From: Anaerolineae bacterium
Lineage (GTDB): Bacteria > Chloroflexota > Anaerolineae > Promineifilales > Promineifilaceae
Direction of reading: 5' to 3'
DNA: 64,000 nucleotides
Assembly (NCBI GenBank): GCA_023384415.1
Contig: JAHDWJ010000029.1
Location: 1-64,000 of the forward strand
Under the pieces are notes generated by a model that saw only the letters and a program-made list of their open reading frames with translations, was not told the DNA's origin and ran no database searches. The position numbers and the translations under genes were made by a program. Position 1 is the stretch's first letter. Every line of letters starts with the position of its first letter. Shown here piece by piece: positions 48,715 through 57,983 of the stretch.

Positions 48715-48780
48715 GTTTTCTTCTCCCCCCCACCCCCAAAACAGAACGCGGCCGCCTGACGGAACGCAAATGCAAATTCG

Positions 48781-48828
48781 CCGCACGATTTTCCAAATCG
48801 CGTATCGAACGGGAAGTTCGATTTACAT
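48781..48828. repeat. D-type dispersed repeat, copy 2 (inverted)
   Basis: CCGCACGATTTTCCAAATCG, CGTATCGAACGGGAAGTTCG and ATTTACAT match 28071-28120 on the other strand. It forms the last part of the leuS leader and ends beside its AGGAG site. Confidence 0.8.
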
Positions 48829-48840
48829 AGGAGCAGCATC

Positions 48841-51306
48841 ATGATCCCTTATAACTTTCAAGCGCAACAAAACCAATGGCGGCCGTTCTGGCCGCAAATT
48901 GAACTGTACAAAACCGGCACCGACCCTGACAAGCCCAAACATTATGTTCTAGATTTCTTTCCCTACCCCTCTGGTGAAGGGTTATCCGTTGGGCATGGGC
49001 GCAACTACATCCCCACCTGTGTCTACAGCCGCTTCCTGCGCCGCCAGGGGTACAACGTCCTGCACCCCATGGGCTGGGATGCCTTTGGCCTGCCCGCCGA
49101 AAATTATGCCATTCGCAGTGGTGTCCATCCGGCCATCACCACCCAGCGACACACCCGTTTTTATCGGCAGCAGATGGATACCATTGAATGCAGCTACGAC
49201 TGGTCTCGGGAGATCAACTCCACCGATCCCGCCTATTACCATTGGACACAATGGTTTTTCTTGTTGCTGTATCAGCGGGGGTTGGCTTACCGGGCCGGGG
49301 GCAAACAATGGTGGTGCCCCCACTGCCAAACCGTTCTGGCGAATGAGCAGGTAAGCCAGGGGGAATGTGACCGGTGTGGGGCCACGGTGACCACCAAAGA
49401 GTTGGAGCAATGGTTTTTTAAGATCACCGACTACGCTGACCGGCTGATTAATGATCTGGAAACCATAGATTGGCCGGAAAATATCAAAACGATGCAGCGC
49501 AACTGGATCGGCCGCTCGGAAGGTTTCGTCGTCCAATTTGCCAGTGAGGCGGGGGAGATACCCGTTTTCACGACCCGGCTGGATACGCTGTTTGGGGTCA
49601 CCTTTCTGGCCCTGGCCCCGGAACATCCCCTGGTGGAACGGTTGATCACCCCGGAACAGCAGGCGGCCGCAGCCAGCTACATCAACACCACCCAAACCAT
49701 CAGCGAAATGGATCGCCTGTCTACCATCCGCCATAAAACTGGGGTATTCACCGGCAGCTATGCCACCCATCCCGGTACTGGGCAGCCTATCCCTATCTGG
49801 ATCGCCGATTATGTTCTGATGGGGTATGGCACCGGGGCTATCATGGGGGTACCGGGTCACGACAGCCGGGATTATGCTTTCGCGGCCGCGTTCACCCTGC
49901 CCATTGTCGAAGTCATTACCCCAGATGGGCGGCCGCAAGGTGTAGACCGCTGCTTTACTGGTGAGGGCATTCTGATCAACTCTGGCCCCTATACTGGGCT
50001 GTCTACTGCCGAGGCCATCACCAAGATGGGTGCAGACCTGACCCAACAAGGGCAGGCACATTCCCAGGTGAAATATAAGCTGCGCGACTGGCTGATCTCC
50101 CGGCAGCGGTATTGGGGGGCCCCCATTCCCATCATCCACTGCCCGGCTTGCGGCCCCGTGCCTGTGCCCGAAGATCAACTGCCGGTGCGGCTGCCAGAGA
50201 TCGCCGATTATGCCCCGGCGGGGGATGGCCGTTCCCCTCTGGCACGAGTGCGGGAATGGGTTGAGGTGAGCTGCCCCGTCTGCGGCCGCGACGCCCGGCG
50301 CGAAACAGACACCATGGACGGGTTCGCCTGCTCATCCTGGTATTTCCTGCGTTTTGCCAACCCGGATATGCCCGACAAACCATTTGATCCCGAAGCGGTG
50401 GCTTATTGGCTGCCTGTAGATACCTACGTCGGCGGGGCCGAACATGCGGTCATGCACCTGCTGTACGCCCGTTTTTGGACGAAAGTGATGTACGACGCCG
50501 GACTGGTGTCGTTCCAGGAACCATTCACCCGGCTGCTAAACCAGGGGGTGCTGCACGCTCCCGACGGCCGACGTATGTCTAAATCCAAAGGCAATGTCAT
50601 CACCCCTGATTCCGTTGTCGCCCAATATGGTACTGACGCCACCCGCGCTTATACCCTGTTTATCGGCCCCTTTGATGGCAATGTTATTTGGGATGAGAGT
50701 GGTATCCGGGGAGTAACGCGCTGGCTAGAGCGGTTCTGGTACCTGGCCCAAGAGATGATGAACCAGACGGTCACGAACGCGGCCGCGCCAGCTATAGAAA
50801 CCTGGTTCATCCACGCCCGCCACCGGCAAATCGAACGGATGACCGGGGAAATGGCCCAGTTTAAGTTTAACACCGCTGTGGCCGGGCTAATGGAATATCT
50901 GAACTATTTGTGGCGCCAGAAAGATGCTGGAATCAGCCCGGCCATCTGGCGTGAGACGATTGCTGCTTATACCAGCCTGATGGCCCCTATCACCCCGTTT
51001 ATCGCCGAGTCCGTCTGGCGCGAGATTCTGGGCGAAGCCGGTTCTATCCATCAACAGCCCTGGCCTGAATATGACCCAACCCTGGCGCAAGCCGAGGTGG
51101 TAGAGATGGTGATTCAAGTGAATGGTAAGGTGCGGGATCGGATGCAGGTAGCGGTGGATATGGAAGAGGCAGAGATAGTCGCGGCCGCGTTCCAGCACCC
51201 CATCATCCAGAAGCAGATCAATGGGGCCACCGTGCAGCAAACGATTGTCGTGCCAGGGAAACTAATTAATTTTGTGATACCATCTCCTCGCCCTGTTTCT
51301 GGTTAA
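48841..51306 (+). CDS. leuS: Leucyl-tRNA synthetase
   Basis: 821 residues. Charges tRNA-Leu in the cytoplasm. The HIGH-type motif reads VGHGRNY (about 50-56). KMSKS reads RMSKSKGNV (about 578-586). The editing domain lies between (about 225-400, with FTTRLDTLFGVTFLALAPEH). Zinc knuckles include WWCPHCQTV .. CDRCG and CPACG .. CPVCGRD. The anticodon-binding and C-terminal domain ends VVEMVIQVNGKVRDRMQV. AGGAG precedes the ATG at 8 nt. Control by leucine attenuation is strongly suggested by the leader. The TAA stop lies in the left end of a degenerate B-type repeat. Confidence 0.96.
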   Translation: MIPYNFQAQQNQWRPFWPQIELYKTGTDPDKPKHYVLDFFPYPSGEGLSVGHGRNYIPTCVYSRFLRRQGYNVLHPMGWDAFGLPAENYAIRSGVHPAITTQRHTRFYRQQMDTIECSYDWSREINSTDPAYYHWTQWFFLLLYQRGLAYRAGGKQWWCPHCQTVLANEQVSQGECDRCGATVTTKELEQWFFKITDYADRLINDLETIDWPENIKTMQRNWIGRSEGFVVQFASEAGEIPVFTTRLDTLFGVTFLALAPEHPLVERLITPEQQAAAASYINTTQTISEMDRLSTIRHKTGVFTGSYATHPGTGQPIPIWIADYVLMGYGTGAIMGVPGHDSRDYAFAAAFTLPIVEVITPDGRPQGVDRCFTGEGILINSGPYTGLSTAEAITKMGADLTQQGQAHSQVKYKLRDWLISRQRYWGAPIPIIHCPACGPVPVPEDQLPVRLPEIADYAPAGDGRSPLARVREWVEVSCPVCGRDARRETDTMDGFACSSWYFLRFANPDMPDKPFDPEAVAYWLPVDTYVGGAEHAVMHLLYARFWTKVMYDAGLVSFQEPFTRLLNQGVLHAPDGRRMSKSKGNVITPDSVVAQYGTDATRAYTLFIGPFDGNVIWDESGIRGVTRWLERFWYLAQEMMNQTVTNAAAPAIETWFIHARHRQIERMTGEMAQFKFNTAVAGLMEYLNYLWRQKDAGISPAIWRETIAAYTSLMAPITPFIAESVWREILGEAGSIHQQPWPEYDPTLAQAEVVEMVIQVNGKVRDRMQVAVDMEEAEIVAAAFQHPIIQKQINGATVQQTIVVPGKLINFVIPSPRPVSG

Positions 51307-51358
51307 CCGCAAAGGCTCACCAGGATTTTACCGCCAGGGTCACTGAAATTTAGTTACC
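51301..51358. repeat. Degenerate B-type element at leuS stop codon
   Basis: GGTTAACCGCAAAGG at the left and TTTAGTTACC at the right resemble B ends with a shortened core. The TAA stop of leuS is within the left end. Just after it, TTTGACAGG .. CCTGTCAAA (near 51366-51393) forms a separate hairpin. Confidence 0.5.
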
Positions 51359-51425
51359 CGTTTAGATTTGACAGGTTTACGCAACCCTGTCAAACCTGGG
51401 CGGAACTTATCTGCAGGCAAACAGG

Positions 51426-52292
51426 GTGAGGCAAATAAAAGATCGACAAAAAGCAAGGTTGGAATGGCGCGGCCGCAGCCGGCCCGCAGGTCAGGTGACA
51501 CGAGGCAAAACGGCCCATAACCGTTTGCGCCGGGTGGATTTGTACCTGCTGTTGGCCGAACGGTATCTGGTGGGGCGGGGGGATGGGCTGTTTGCCAACG
51601 GGCTGTTTGTGGATGTGGGGTATGGGGCAGAGCCGTTTACTACCCTGGAAAGCGCCGCCCGCTTACGTACCGTGAATCCTGGCCTACCGGTATTGGGAGT
51701 AGAGATAGAGCCAGAACGGGTCGCGGCCGCGCTCCCCTATGCCGATACCCAAACCCACTTTCGCCTGGGGGGGTTCAATGTGCCCCTATTCCCTGGCGAA
51801 CAGGCCCGTATCATCCGGGCATTCAACGTACTGCGCCAATATGAAGAATCTGTGGTGACCGGGGCCTGGCAGTTGATGGGGCAATCGCTGCTGCCTGGGG
51901 GGCTGCTCATCGAAGGCACCTCTGATCCCTTTGGGCGAGTGTGGGCGGCGAATTTGTTGCGTAAACAGGCAGGCGGGGAGTTACTGGCTGAGGGGCTGCT
52001 GTTCAGCTGTAATTTACGGCATGGGTTCCACCCGGAACAACTCCAGCCGGTACTGCCCAAAAATTATATTCACCGGATGGTGCCCGGTGAGCCAATCGCC
52101 GCTTTTTTTCACCAGTGGCAGCAGGCTTACCGGGAAACGCTCCCCTATCGCCAATGGGGGGCGCGGCCACATTTTGTTCAGGCGGCCCAGCGATTGGCCG
52201 ATATGGGAGTCAAAGTGGATTTGCGGCCGCGGTTGCTCACCCGTGGTTTTCTGTGGATATCTTTTGCCGGCATGGAAAAGTACCTTTTCTGA
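51426..52292 (+). CDS. Class I SAM-binding methyltransferase-like protein
   Basis: 288 residues from a GTG start. NGLFVDVGYGAEPFTTLESA looks like a SAM-binding motif I, and PVLGVEIEPERVAAALPYAD the following acidic strand. NVLRQYEESVVTGAWQLMGQ and LLPGGLLIEGTSDPFGRVWA occupy the positions of motifs IV-V. The basic N-terminus (RQKARLEWRGRSRPAGQVTR) could contact nucleic acid. The substrate is not evident. No strong Shine-Dalgarno is seen, and a later start is possible. Confidence 0.65.
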   Translation: MRQIKDRQKARLEWRGRSRPAGQVTRGKTAHNRLRRVDLYLLLAERYLVGRGDGLFANGLFVDVGYGAEPFTTLESAARLRTVNPGLPVLGVEIEPERVAAALPYADTQTHFRLGGFNVPLFPGEQARIIRAFNVLRQYEESVVTGAWQLMGQSLLPGGLLIEGTSDPFGRVWAANLLRKQAGGELLAEGLLFSCNLRHGFHPEQLQPVLPKNYIHRMVPGEPIAAFFHQWQQAYRETLPYRQWGARPHFVQAAQRLADMGVKVDLRPRLLTRGFLWISFAGMEKYLF

Positions 52293-52376
52293 CGTTAATA
52301 GGTACAACAGAATAGGCAGCAGGTGTCCACCCTGCCAATAGTGTCAACCCTAACAGTTGTTATCAAGGAGGCTATG

Positions 52377-53693
52377 ATGAGTACCGAAAATCGTTTTGAT
52401 GTGGCCGCGGCCGCTGGATTCATCCCCGCTCCCAACGTCAACCTGGATCAACTCCCGCCAGGGGCTACCTTTCAAGTTATCTGGTCTTTCACCAACATTG
52501 GCCTGACAACCTGGGACAGCCGTTACCGTTTTGCCTACACCCCCACCCCTCATCCCGAAGTGACCGGGTGGCCCAATTCCCAAATGGCCGCCCAGCCCTC
52601 TTATGCCATCACCGAGCTAGGCGCACCGGCCACTGTCCCCCCCGGCAGTACCATCCATCTCACCCTCACCCTGACCGTCCCCACCACCATCACCACCCAT
52701 GCCTCAACCTGGCAGCTGCGGGCCCCAGATGGGCAGCCCATTGGCCCGGTGCGTTGGCTGCGGGCAGTGGTCAAAGATGCGAGTGCGGACGCGCCACAAA
52801 TTATCACTACACCGGAGCCGCCTCAGCCCGAAGAGACACCCCCCGTTGACCAATACATTGGGCCACCGGTACAGTTTGCCGCTGGTATCCATGGCCCTGG
52901 GGATGCGTTTACCTGGCATGATCCCGGCTTTCGCCAGATGATGAGCCGGTTGAATATCCCAGTTAAATTTATGTCCGATGGGGATCGATCTAACTGGTAC
53001 CGGGAATTTCGTAAACCTGTTTTAGAATTGGTACGTGTCTTCTGGAAACCTGACCGCAGCCGGCGCAAAACGGCCCATCAGGCATGGATTGAAGATATGC
53101 GTGATGGGGTGATGAACTTTTATCGTCTGGGAGCGCGTGATTTTGAAGTTCACAATGAACCCCGTTTACCCCAAGAGGGGATGGGGCATCAGTGGCACAA
53201 TGGGGCCGAGTTTGGCGATTTTTTGCGCCAATTGATGCTAATCATCAAAAACGAGTGCCCGGAAGCCCGCCTCTGGTACCCTGGTGAATCACCTGGGGTA
53301 CCCTGGACGGATCAATTTGCCTTTACCCACCCGGCTTATCAGAAGGTGGCTGATTTTTGTTATGGGGTTTGCCAACATGCTTACTCCGGCAATGTAACCA
53401 ATGTGGATGTGGCTGTGGCGGAGATTGTCGAACAGGCCCGCGCCTTTCATGGGGCATTAGGGGCATGGGACAAGCCGATTATTATCTCTGAATGCAGCGT
53501 CAACCGTGCGGCCGCGCCCGAATTCCGGGCCAGGGTATATACCAAAATCGCCCAGGAACTTCGCCAAATCCCTGGCATTAAGGGCGTTTTCTGGTACATT
53601 TCTCACTGGAACGCCCCACCCGATGAAGTCGCCAATCAAGAAAGCTGGTATGGTACAACCCTGCCCGACCATTATAAACAGTTGAACCCCTAG
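52377..53693 (+). CDS. NBR1-like Ig domain plus clan GH-A-like barrel, no signal peptide
   Basis: About 438 residues. Residues ~20-140 resemble the NBR1/Ig-like four-Trp domain (FQVIWSFTNIGLTTWDSRYR, PPGSTIHLTLTLTVPTTI). The rest resembles a clan GH-A (beta/alpha)8 hydrolase: putative acid/base Glu261 in FEVHNEP and nucleophile Glu372 in IIISECSVN. AAGGAGG precedes ATG 52377; an in-frame start at 52323 is less likely. No signal peptide or membrane helix is visible, unusual for a glycan-active protein with an Ig domain. It stops exactly at a small inverted-repeat element. Substrate unknown; the catalytic role is inference. Confidence 0.65.
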   Translation: MSTENRFDVAAAAGFIPAPNVNLDQLPPGATFQVIWSFTNIGLTTWDSRYRFAYTPTPHPEVTGWPNSQMAAQPSYAITELGAPATVPPGSTIHLTLTLTVPTTITTHASTWQLRAPDGQPIGPVRWLRAVVKDASADAPQIITTPEPPQPEETPPVDQYIGPPVQFAAGIHGPGDAFTWHDPGFRQMMSRLNIPVKFMSDGDRSNWYREFRKPVLELVRVFWKPDRSRRKTAHQAWIEDMRDGVMNFYRLGARDFEVHNEPRLPQEGMGHQWHNGAEFGDFLRQLMLIIKNECPEARLWYPGESPGVPWTDQFAFTHPAYQKVADFCYGVCQHAYSGNVTNVDVAVAEIVEQARAFHGALGAWDKPIIISECSVNRAAAPEFRARVYTKIAQELRQIPGIKGVFWYISHWNAPPDEVANQESWYGTTLPDHYKQLNP

Positions 53694-53822
53694 CAGGCTG
53701 TCGGAAAGTTTTATATTCGTTTTCAGACCACGAATCGGCACAGATGACACGGATTTTTAGCTTCGTCATGCTCTCAAATCTGTGAAAATCCGTGTCCAAA
53801 TCTCTTTCTCCGACAGGCTGCT
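53692..53822. repeat. 131-bp element with 13-bp terminal inverted repeats
   Basis: AGCAGGCTGTCGG (53692-53704) and CCGACAGGCTGCT (53810-53822) are complementary except at one position. The core has CACGGATTTTTAGC .. CAAATCTGTGAAAATCCGTG, also palindromic. The left end overlaps the TAG stop of the preceding gene. Confidence 0.8.
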
Positions 53823-53855
53823 AAGTCATCGTTCAAAAACAAGTTAGCGGTTTCA

Positions 53856-53887
53856 GATTGGTTCAATCTTCGGAGATTGAACCAATC
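53856..53887. repeat. Perfect 14-bp hairpin with TCGG loop
   Basis: GATTGGTTCAATCT and AGATTGAACCAATC flank TCGG. It lies 117 bp before the next gene in the 53694-54003 spacer. No U-tract, so not a typical terminator. Confidence 0.75.
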
Positions 53888-54003
53888 TCCATGAAGTTAA
53901 TTCCGAACGACTGCTGAGAGAGTTGTAATTTATAGGAACTGAGGGGAACTCAGCCCTCAGCCCGCACCCCTCAGCACTATTCTTACAGGAGGTAACAAAG
54001 ATC

Positions 54004-55986
54004 ATGGCTAAATCTAAGTTAGGTTTTCATACCGGGCCGGGCGGTAAAAAAGATGGCCTGGGTAATTGGGAACGGGCGCTGAATCAGGCCGGGCAGCCGT
54101 TTGGCCTGAAAGCTGCCGATGAGTATGGCCCTCTTTTTGAAGCCGTAGAGATTGGCCGCCAGCACAATGTGCAAAATTGGCTCGGTTTCCGTTTTAGTGA
54201 AGCCGCCCACCGTATCTCCCGTGAAGTACCAGATTATGATGTGGCCCCCTGGGAAGATGCCCCTATTCTTTGTCAGGAAATTATTGATAAGCTGCCTCGG
54301 GAGTTTGATAAATCGGTCTGGCTGGAGCCGATTAACGAACCCCGCGATGAAAATTCGGGGAGTGATACGATTTACAACAACCTGAATGCAACGGATTACC
54401 TGGGGGAATGGTGCCTTGCGGCCGCGATCTTCCTCAATGAGCGAGGCTACAAATTTATGGGGCCATCCTTCAATGCCGGCCGTCCCGGGCGCGAAGGGTT
54501 TCCCGTTGAAGATGCTGTCGCCCAATATAGCCAGCCCGGTATGCTCAAATTTTTGCGCTACTGTGCCGAAAACCCTGACAAAGCTGGCCTCTCTGTGCAT
54601 GATTACAGTTGGTCTACCTGGCAAGAGGGACAAACGGTTGAAGATTGGTACCCCCGGTTGTGGGGACGGTTTGAAGCCGCCATTGCTGCCGCCGATATTC
54701 ATGGCATTCCCCGCACCTTCCCCATTTTTGTCACCGAATTTGGCTTTGCCCATCGAGAAGCTCCGGTCTGGCCGGAAGCAGAGGCGTATCTGGATGCCCG
54801 CAATGAGATGCTGGCTCGCTGGCCGCAAGTCAAATATGACGCCGCCTGGACGCTCCAGGAAGGGTGGGGGGCTATTGATCACCACGTCAACAGTTGGTTG
54901 CAATACCCGGCCCAGCGGGAGTTTGACGAAGGAGAGCAGCCCGCCCGCACCCACCCTCTGTTTGGGGGAACTTTACCGGGTGATACGCCCATCGTACAGC
55001 CCCCGACGCTGCCAGAAGAACCGGTAACGCCGCCCGTCACCCCGCCACCGATCACTATGCCCCCTCCACAACCACCTGTTCCGATCCCCCCCACGACGGA
55101 TGGGCTGCTGAGCCTCAAATTTACTGGTTGGGGGGAGCGGGATGTGGCTCATAATCCAGCCAATGGCCCGGCTACCTGGTATGATGTGCGTAATGTGCAG
55201 GTGCCGATAATCGGGGGTCAGAGAATGATCTATTGGGAGGCGGAAGGGCATAACCAGTTTGCTGATGGTAAACCGTGGAATAATTTTGCCGCGCCTGAAG
55301 GGATTCACAAATGGGATAAGATGCTGCCAGCCCATGAACATTATCTGCTCAATGAGAGCGGCCGCACCTATCACCTGTTTGGCCCATCCCATCCCTGGTG
55401 GGTGCGCTACAGCCACCGCCTGCACCTGGCTCCGGGAACATATCACCTGCGGTTGGATATATGGGGGGATTGGGTAGATATAGTCAATGAGCAAAAGCGG
55501 CCTAAACCAGACCCCGGCCATGCCCGCGTGGAGCTGTTTGTGGGGGAGCGCGGCCGCGAGCAATGGCTGCGCCCCAATTATCATGGGCAATCCCTTTTAG
55601 AAAGGGAGTTCACTATTGAGACGGCCGGTGAATATGAGGTTGGCTTTGGCATTTTGACCGTTTATGCGGCGGGGGGCAGCCCAGGGGCGAATGGCTGCTT
55701 CTTGCGCTCCTTCACCGTTGAGCCAGTGCAGCAAATGATCTCGCCTCCGCTGCCCGTGGAACAACCCCACCAGCCAGCTCCGCCCCCGCCAGCGGCCCTC
55801 ATGATTAAACGAGTTGCCACCCCAGCGGGCGTCTGGCTGCGCTCTGGCCCATCTACCAGCCATGATACCCTGCACCATCTGCTGCAAGGCACCTTGGTTG
55901 AAGTGCTGGCTGAGGGAGAATGGGATCAGGTGCAGGTATGGGGCAAAACTGGCTATGTCAGCAGTCGCTTTTTAGAGAAGGTATAG
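54004..55986 (+). CDS. Clan GH-A-like protein with C-terminal beta domain and SH3b, no signal peptide
   Basis: 660 residues. The N-terminal ~310 residues look like a GH-A barrel: Glu112 in WLEPINEPRDEN and Glu245 in FVTEFGFAHRE are candidate acid/base and nucleophile. A Pro/Thr linker (about 325-370) leads to a beta-sandwich, carbohydrate-binding-like domain (about 375-580; TYHLRLDIWGDWVD), a second Pro-rich linker and an SH3b domain (about 600-658; GVWLRSGPSTSHDTLHHLLQ, GKTGYVSSRFLEKV) that usually binds cell wall. AGGAGGTAA gives a strong start. No signal peptide is seen despite wall-type modules, as for the preceding gene. Substrate unknown. Confidence 0.7.
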   Translation: MAKSKLGFHTGPGGKKDGLGNWERALNQAGQPFGLKAADEYGPLFEAVEIGRQHNVQNWLGFRFSEAAHRISREVPDYDVAPWEDAPILCQEIIDKLPREFDKSVWLEPINEPRDENSGSDTIYNNLNATDYLGEWCLAAAIFLNERGYKFMGPSFNAGRPGREGFPVEDAVAQYSQPGMLKFLRYCAENPDKAGLSVHDYSWSTWQEGQTVEDWYPRLWGRFEAAIAAADIHGIPRTFPIFVTEFGFAHREAPVWPEAEAYLDARNEMLARWPQVKYDAAWTLQEGWGAIDHHVNSWLQYPAQREFDEGEQPARTHPLFGGTLPGDTPIVQPPTLPEEPVTPPVTPPPITMPPPQPPVPIPPTTDGLLSLKFTGWGERDVAHNPANGPATWYDVRNVQVPIIGGQRMIYWEAEGHNQFADGKPWNNFAAPEGIHKWDKMLPAHEHYLLNESGRTYHLFGPSHPWWVRYSHRLHLAPGTYHLRLDIWGDWVDIVNEQKRPKPDPGHARVELFVGERGREQWLRPNYHGQSLLEREFTIETAGEYEVGFGILTVYAAGGSPGANGCFLRSFTVEPVQQMISPPLPVEQPHQPAPPPPAALMIKRVATPAGVWLRSGPSTSHDTLHHLLQGTLVEVLAEGEWDQVQVWGKTGYVSSRFLEKV

Positions 55987-55993
55987 CTCTGGC

Positions 55994-57790
55994 TTATCGG
56001 GCTAACTCATACGCCACTTCTCGTTCGCGGCGGAACTGTTGGGTGTAGAGGCGATAATAATACCCCCGCTGCTGGATGAGTTGGGCGTGGCTGCCCTGCT
56101 CGATCAACTGTCCTTGTTGGATGACGAGAATACGGCTGGCCCGTTTGATGGTGGAAAGGCGATGGGCGATGATAAAGCTGGTGCGGCCGCGCATCATCAC
56201 TTCCATTCCTTTTTGAATCAACGACTCCGTCATCGTATCCACGGAACTGGTAGCCTCATCCATAATAAACAGGTCAGGCCGGGCCAACACTGCCCGCGCC
56301 AGGCTGATGAGCTGCTTCTGCCCCACCGAGAGGAGATTGCCCCCTTCGCCCACCGGTTCATCATACCCATTGGGCAGTTTAATGATGAACTCATGCGCCC
56401 CAGCCAGCTTAGCCGCTTCGGTGATCGCCTCATCCGAAGCCTCAAGCTGCCCATAGCGGATATTTTCCCGGATGGTACCGGAAAACAGGTGGGGGGTTTG
56501 CAGCACCATGCCGATCCGGGATTGGATGGCGTGTTGGGTCAGGTGGGTATAATCGTGACCGTTGAGGATGACGCGGCCGCTGGTCGGTTCATAGAAGCGG
56601 CACAGCAGGTTGACAATGGTAGATTTCCCTCCGCCCGTTTCCCCCACCAGGGCAATCGTCTCCCCCTGCTGAACGGTCAAGTTAAAATCAGTTAGCACCG
56701 GTTTGCCATCTTCATAATGGAATGAGACATGCTCAAATTGGATGTCACCGCGAATGGGGGCATCTATGGCCTCTGGGTGGTCCTGAATCTCCGGCACAGC
56801 ATCAATCAGGGCAAAAACCCGCTCGGCTGAGGCGATAGATTGCTGCATTTGGGCATAAACGCGGGCCATCTCTTGTACCGGCCACAGCATAAAGGTGATG
56901 TAGCTGATAAACGCCTGAATACCACCAACGGTCATTCCCCCCAATTCGACCTGTAACCCCCCATACCAGACGACGGCCCCGATAGCGGCCGCGCTGATCA
57001 ACTGTACCACCGGCAAAAACAGAGCCGACAACCAGGCGGCCCGGAAGGATGCCTGGTACATGCTGCCAGAGAGGAATTGGAACTCTTGTAAATCCCGCTC
57101 CTCACGAGCCAATGCTTTCGTCACCCGTACCCCGCTGATATTTTCGTTGAACGAGCCAGTAATCTGGGAGTTGATCTTCCGTACTTGCCGATACTCTCCC
57201 AAGATGCGCCGCTTAAACTCCCCGGCAACGACAATTAAAATGGGGAAGGAGATGAAAACGATAATCGCCAGCTTCCAGTTGATGACCAGCATAAAAGCTG
57301 TAGCCGTCAAAATGCTGGTGAAGGCCCAGGTCACATCCAATAACCCCCAGGTCACCAGTTCGGCAATCCGTTCTGTGTCTGAGGTGACGCGGGAGATAAT
57401 CCAGCCAACTGGGGTTTTGTTGAAGTAGGTGAGAGAAAGGGTTTGTAGATGGTTGAATACCTTCTGCCGTAAATCGTAGCGGATGCGCTCCCCCAGGCTG
57501 GCAGTCAGGTAGATAAAACCAAAGACCCCGGCCGCCTGGACAAAGATGAGCAGCCCGTAAGTGGTGAGGATGGATTGCAGCGCGGCCGCGTCCTGGGCCA
57601 AAATCCCCTCATCAATAATCCGCTTACTCAGGTAGGTAAAAACAGAATCCAACAGGGCTACCAGGGTAATCAGGCTTAAAAAGCCGACCAACCGGGGCCA
57701 ATAAGGCAGTGCTTGCTGTAAGACCCGCCACACCGTGCGACCATTAAACTGAGTTTCAAACTCTTCTTCTTCAAACTGTGCATCTTCCAT
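55994..57790 (-). CDS. ABC exporter half-transporter (fused membrane and ATPase domains)
   Basis: 598 residues. Six membrane helices (about 25-320) carry the exporter coupling region TPVGWIISRVTSDTERIAEL. The ATPase domain has Walker A GETGGGKST, a Q-loop region, signature LLSVGQKQLISLARAVL (canonical LSGGQ changed to LSVGQ), Walker B LFIMDEATSS and H-loop IIAHRLST. It should work as a homodimer or with a partner not in the window. Substrates could be lipids, peptides or drugs. It is convergent with the preceding gene, 7 nt apart. Confidence 0.93.
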   Translation of the reverse strand: MEDAQFEEEEFETQFNGRTVWRVLQQALPYWPRLVGFLSLITLVALLDSVFTYLSKRIIDEGILAQDAAALQSILTTYGLLIFVQAAGVFGFIYLTASLGERIRYDLRQKVFNHLQTLSLTYFNKTPVGWIISRVTSDTERIAELVTWGLLDVTWAFTSILTATAFMLVINWKLAIIVFISFPILIVVAGEFKRRILGEYRQVRKINSQITGSFNENISGVRVTKALAREERDLQEFQFLSGSMYQASFRAAWLSALFLPVVQLISAAAIGAVVWYGGLQVELGGMTVGGIQAFISYITFMLWPVQEMARVYAQMQQSIASAERVFALIDAVPEIQDHPEAIDAPIRGDIQFEHVSFHYEDGKPVLTDFNLTVQQGETIALVGETGGGKSTIVNLLCRFYEPTSGRVILNGHDYTHLTQHAIQSRIGMVLQTPHLFSGTIRENIRYGQLEASDEAITEAAKLAGAHEFIIKLPNGYDEPVGEGGNLLSVGQKQLISLARAVLARPDLFIMDEATSSVDTMTESLIQKGMEVMMRGRTSFIIAHRLSTIKRASRILVIQQGQLIEQGSHAQLIQQRGYYYRLYTQQFRREREVAYELAR

Positions 57791-57838
57791 AGGCAGAATT
57801 TTATCACAAAACAGGTATGGTTCATCTTCTCAGGAAAG

Positions 57839-57898
57839 GTAACTTCTGAATATGTTGGGGCTGTAGGGCAAGATTCTTTCTTGCCCGCACAAGCAAGA
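57839..57898. repeat. C-type dispersed repeat, copy 2
   Basis: GTAACTTCTGAATATGTTGG and the following sequence match 21601-21660 with few differences, same orientation. Confidence 0.8.
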
Positions 57899-57983
57899 AA
57901 GTTAGGCTACATTACTGGATTCTAGCAAGCAATTGGAAAAGCCAGGCTTTTAATCGTCAGGTAAAAACCAATACACCAATACA

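Noticed and set aside
48738..48770. A third promoter with GCGGCCGC in its spacer near 48748
   Set aside because: Neighbouring hexamers on either strand are too far from consensus.
48376..48786. Minus-strand open frames across the leuS leader
   Set aside because: They run antisense through the promoter, leader ORF and terminator, have low-complexity sequence and no homology-like pattern.
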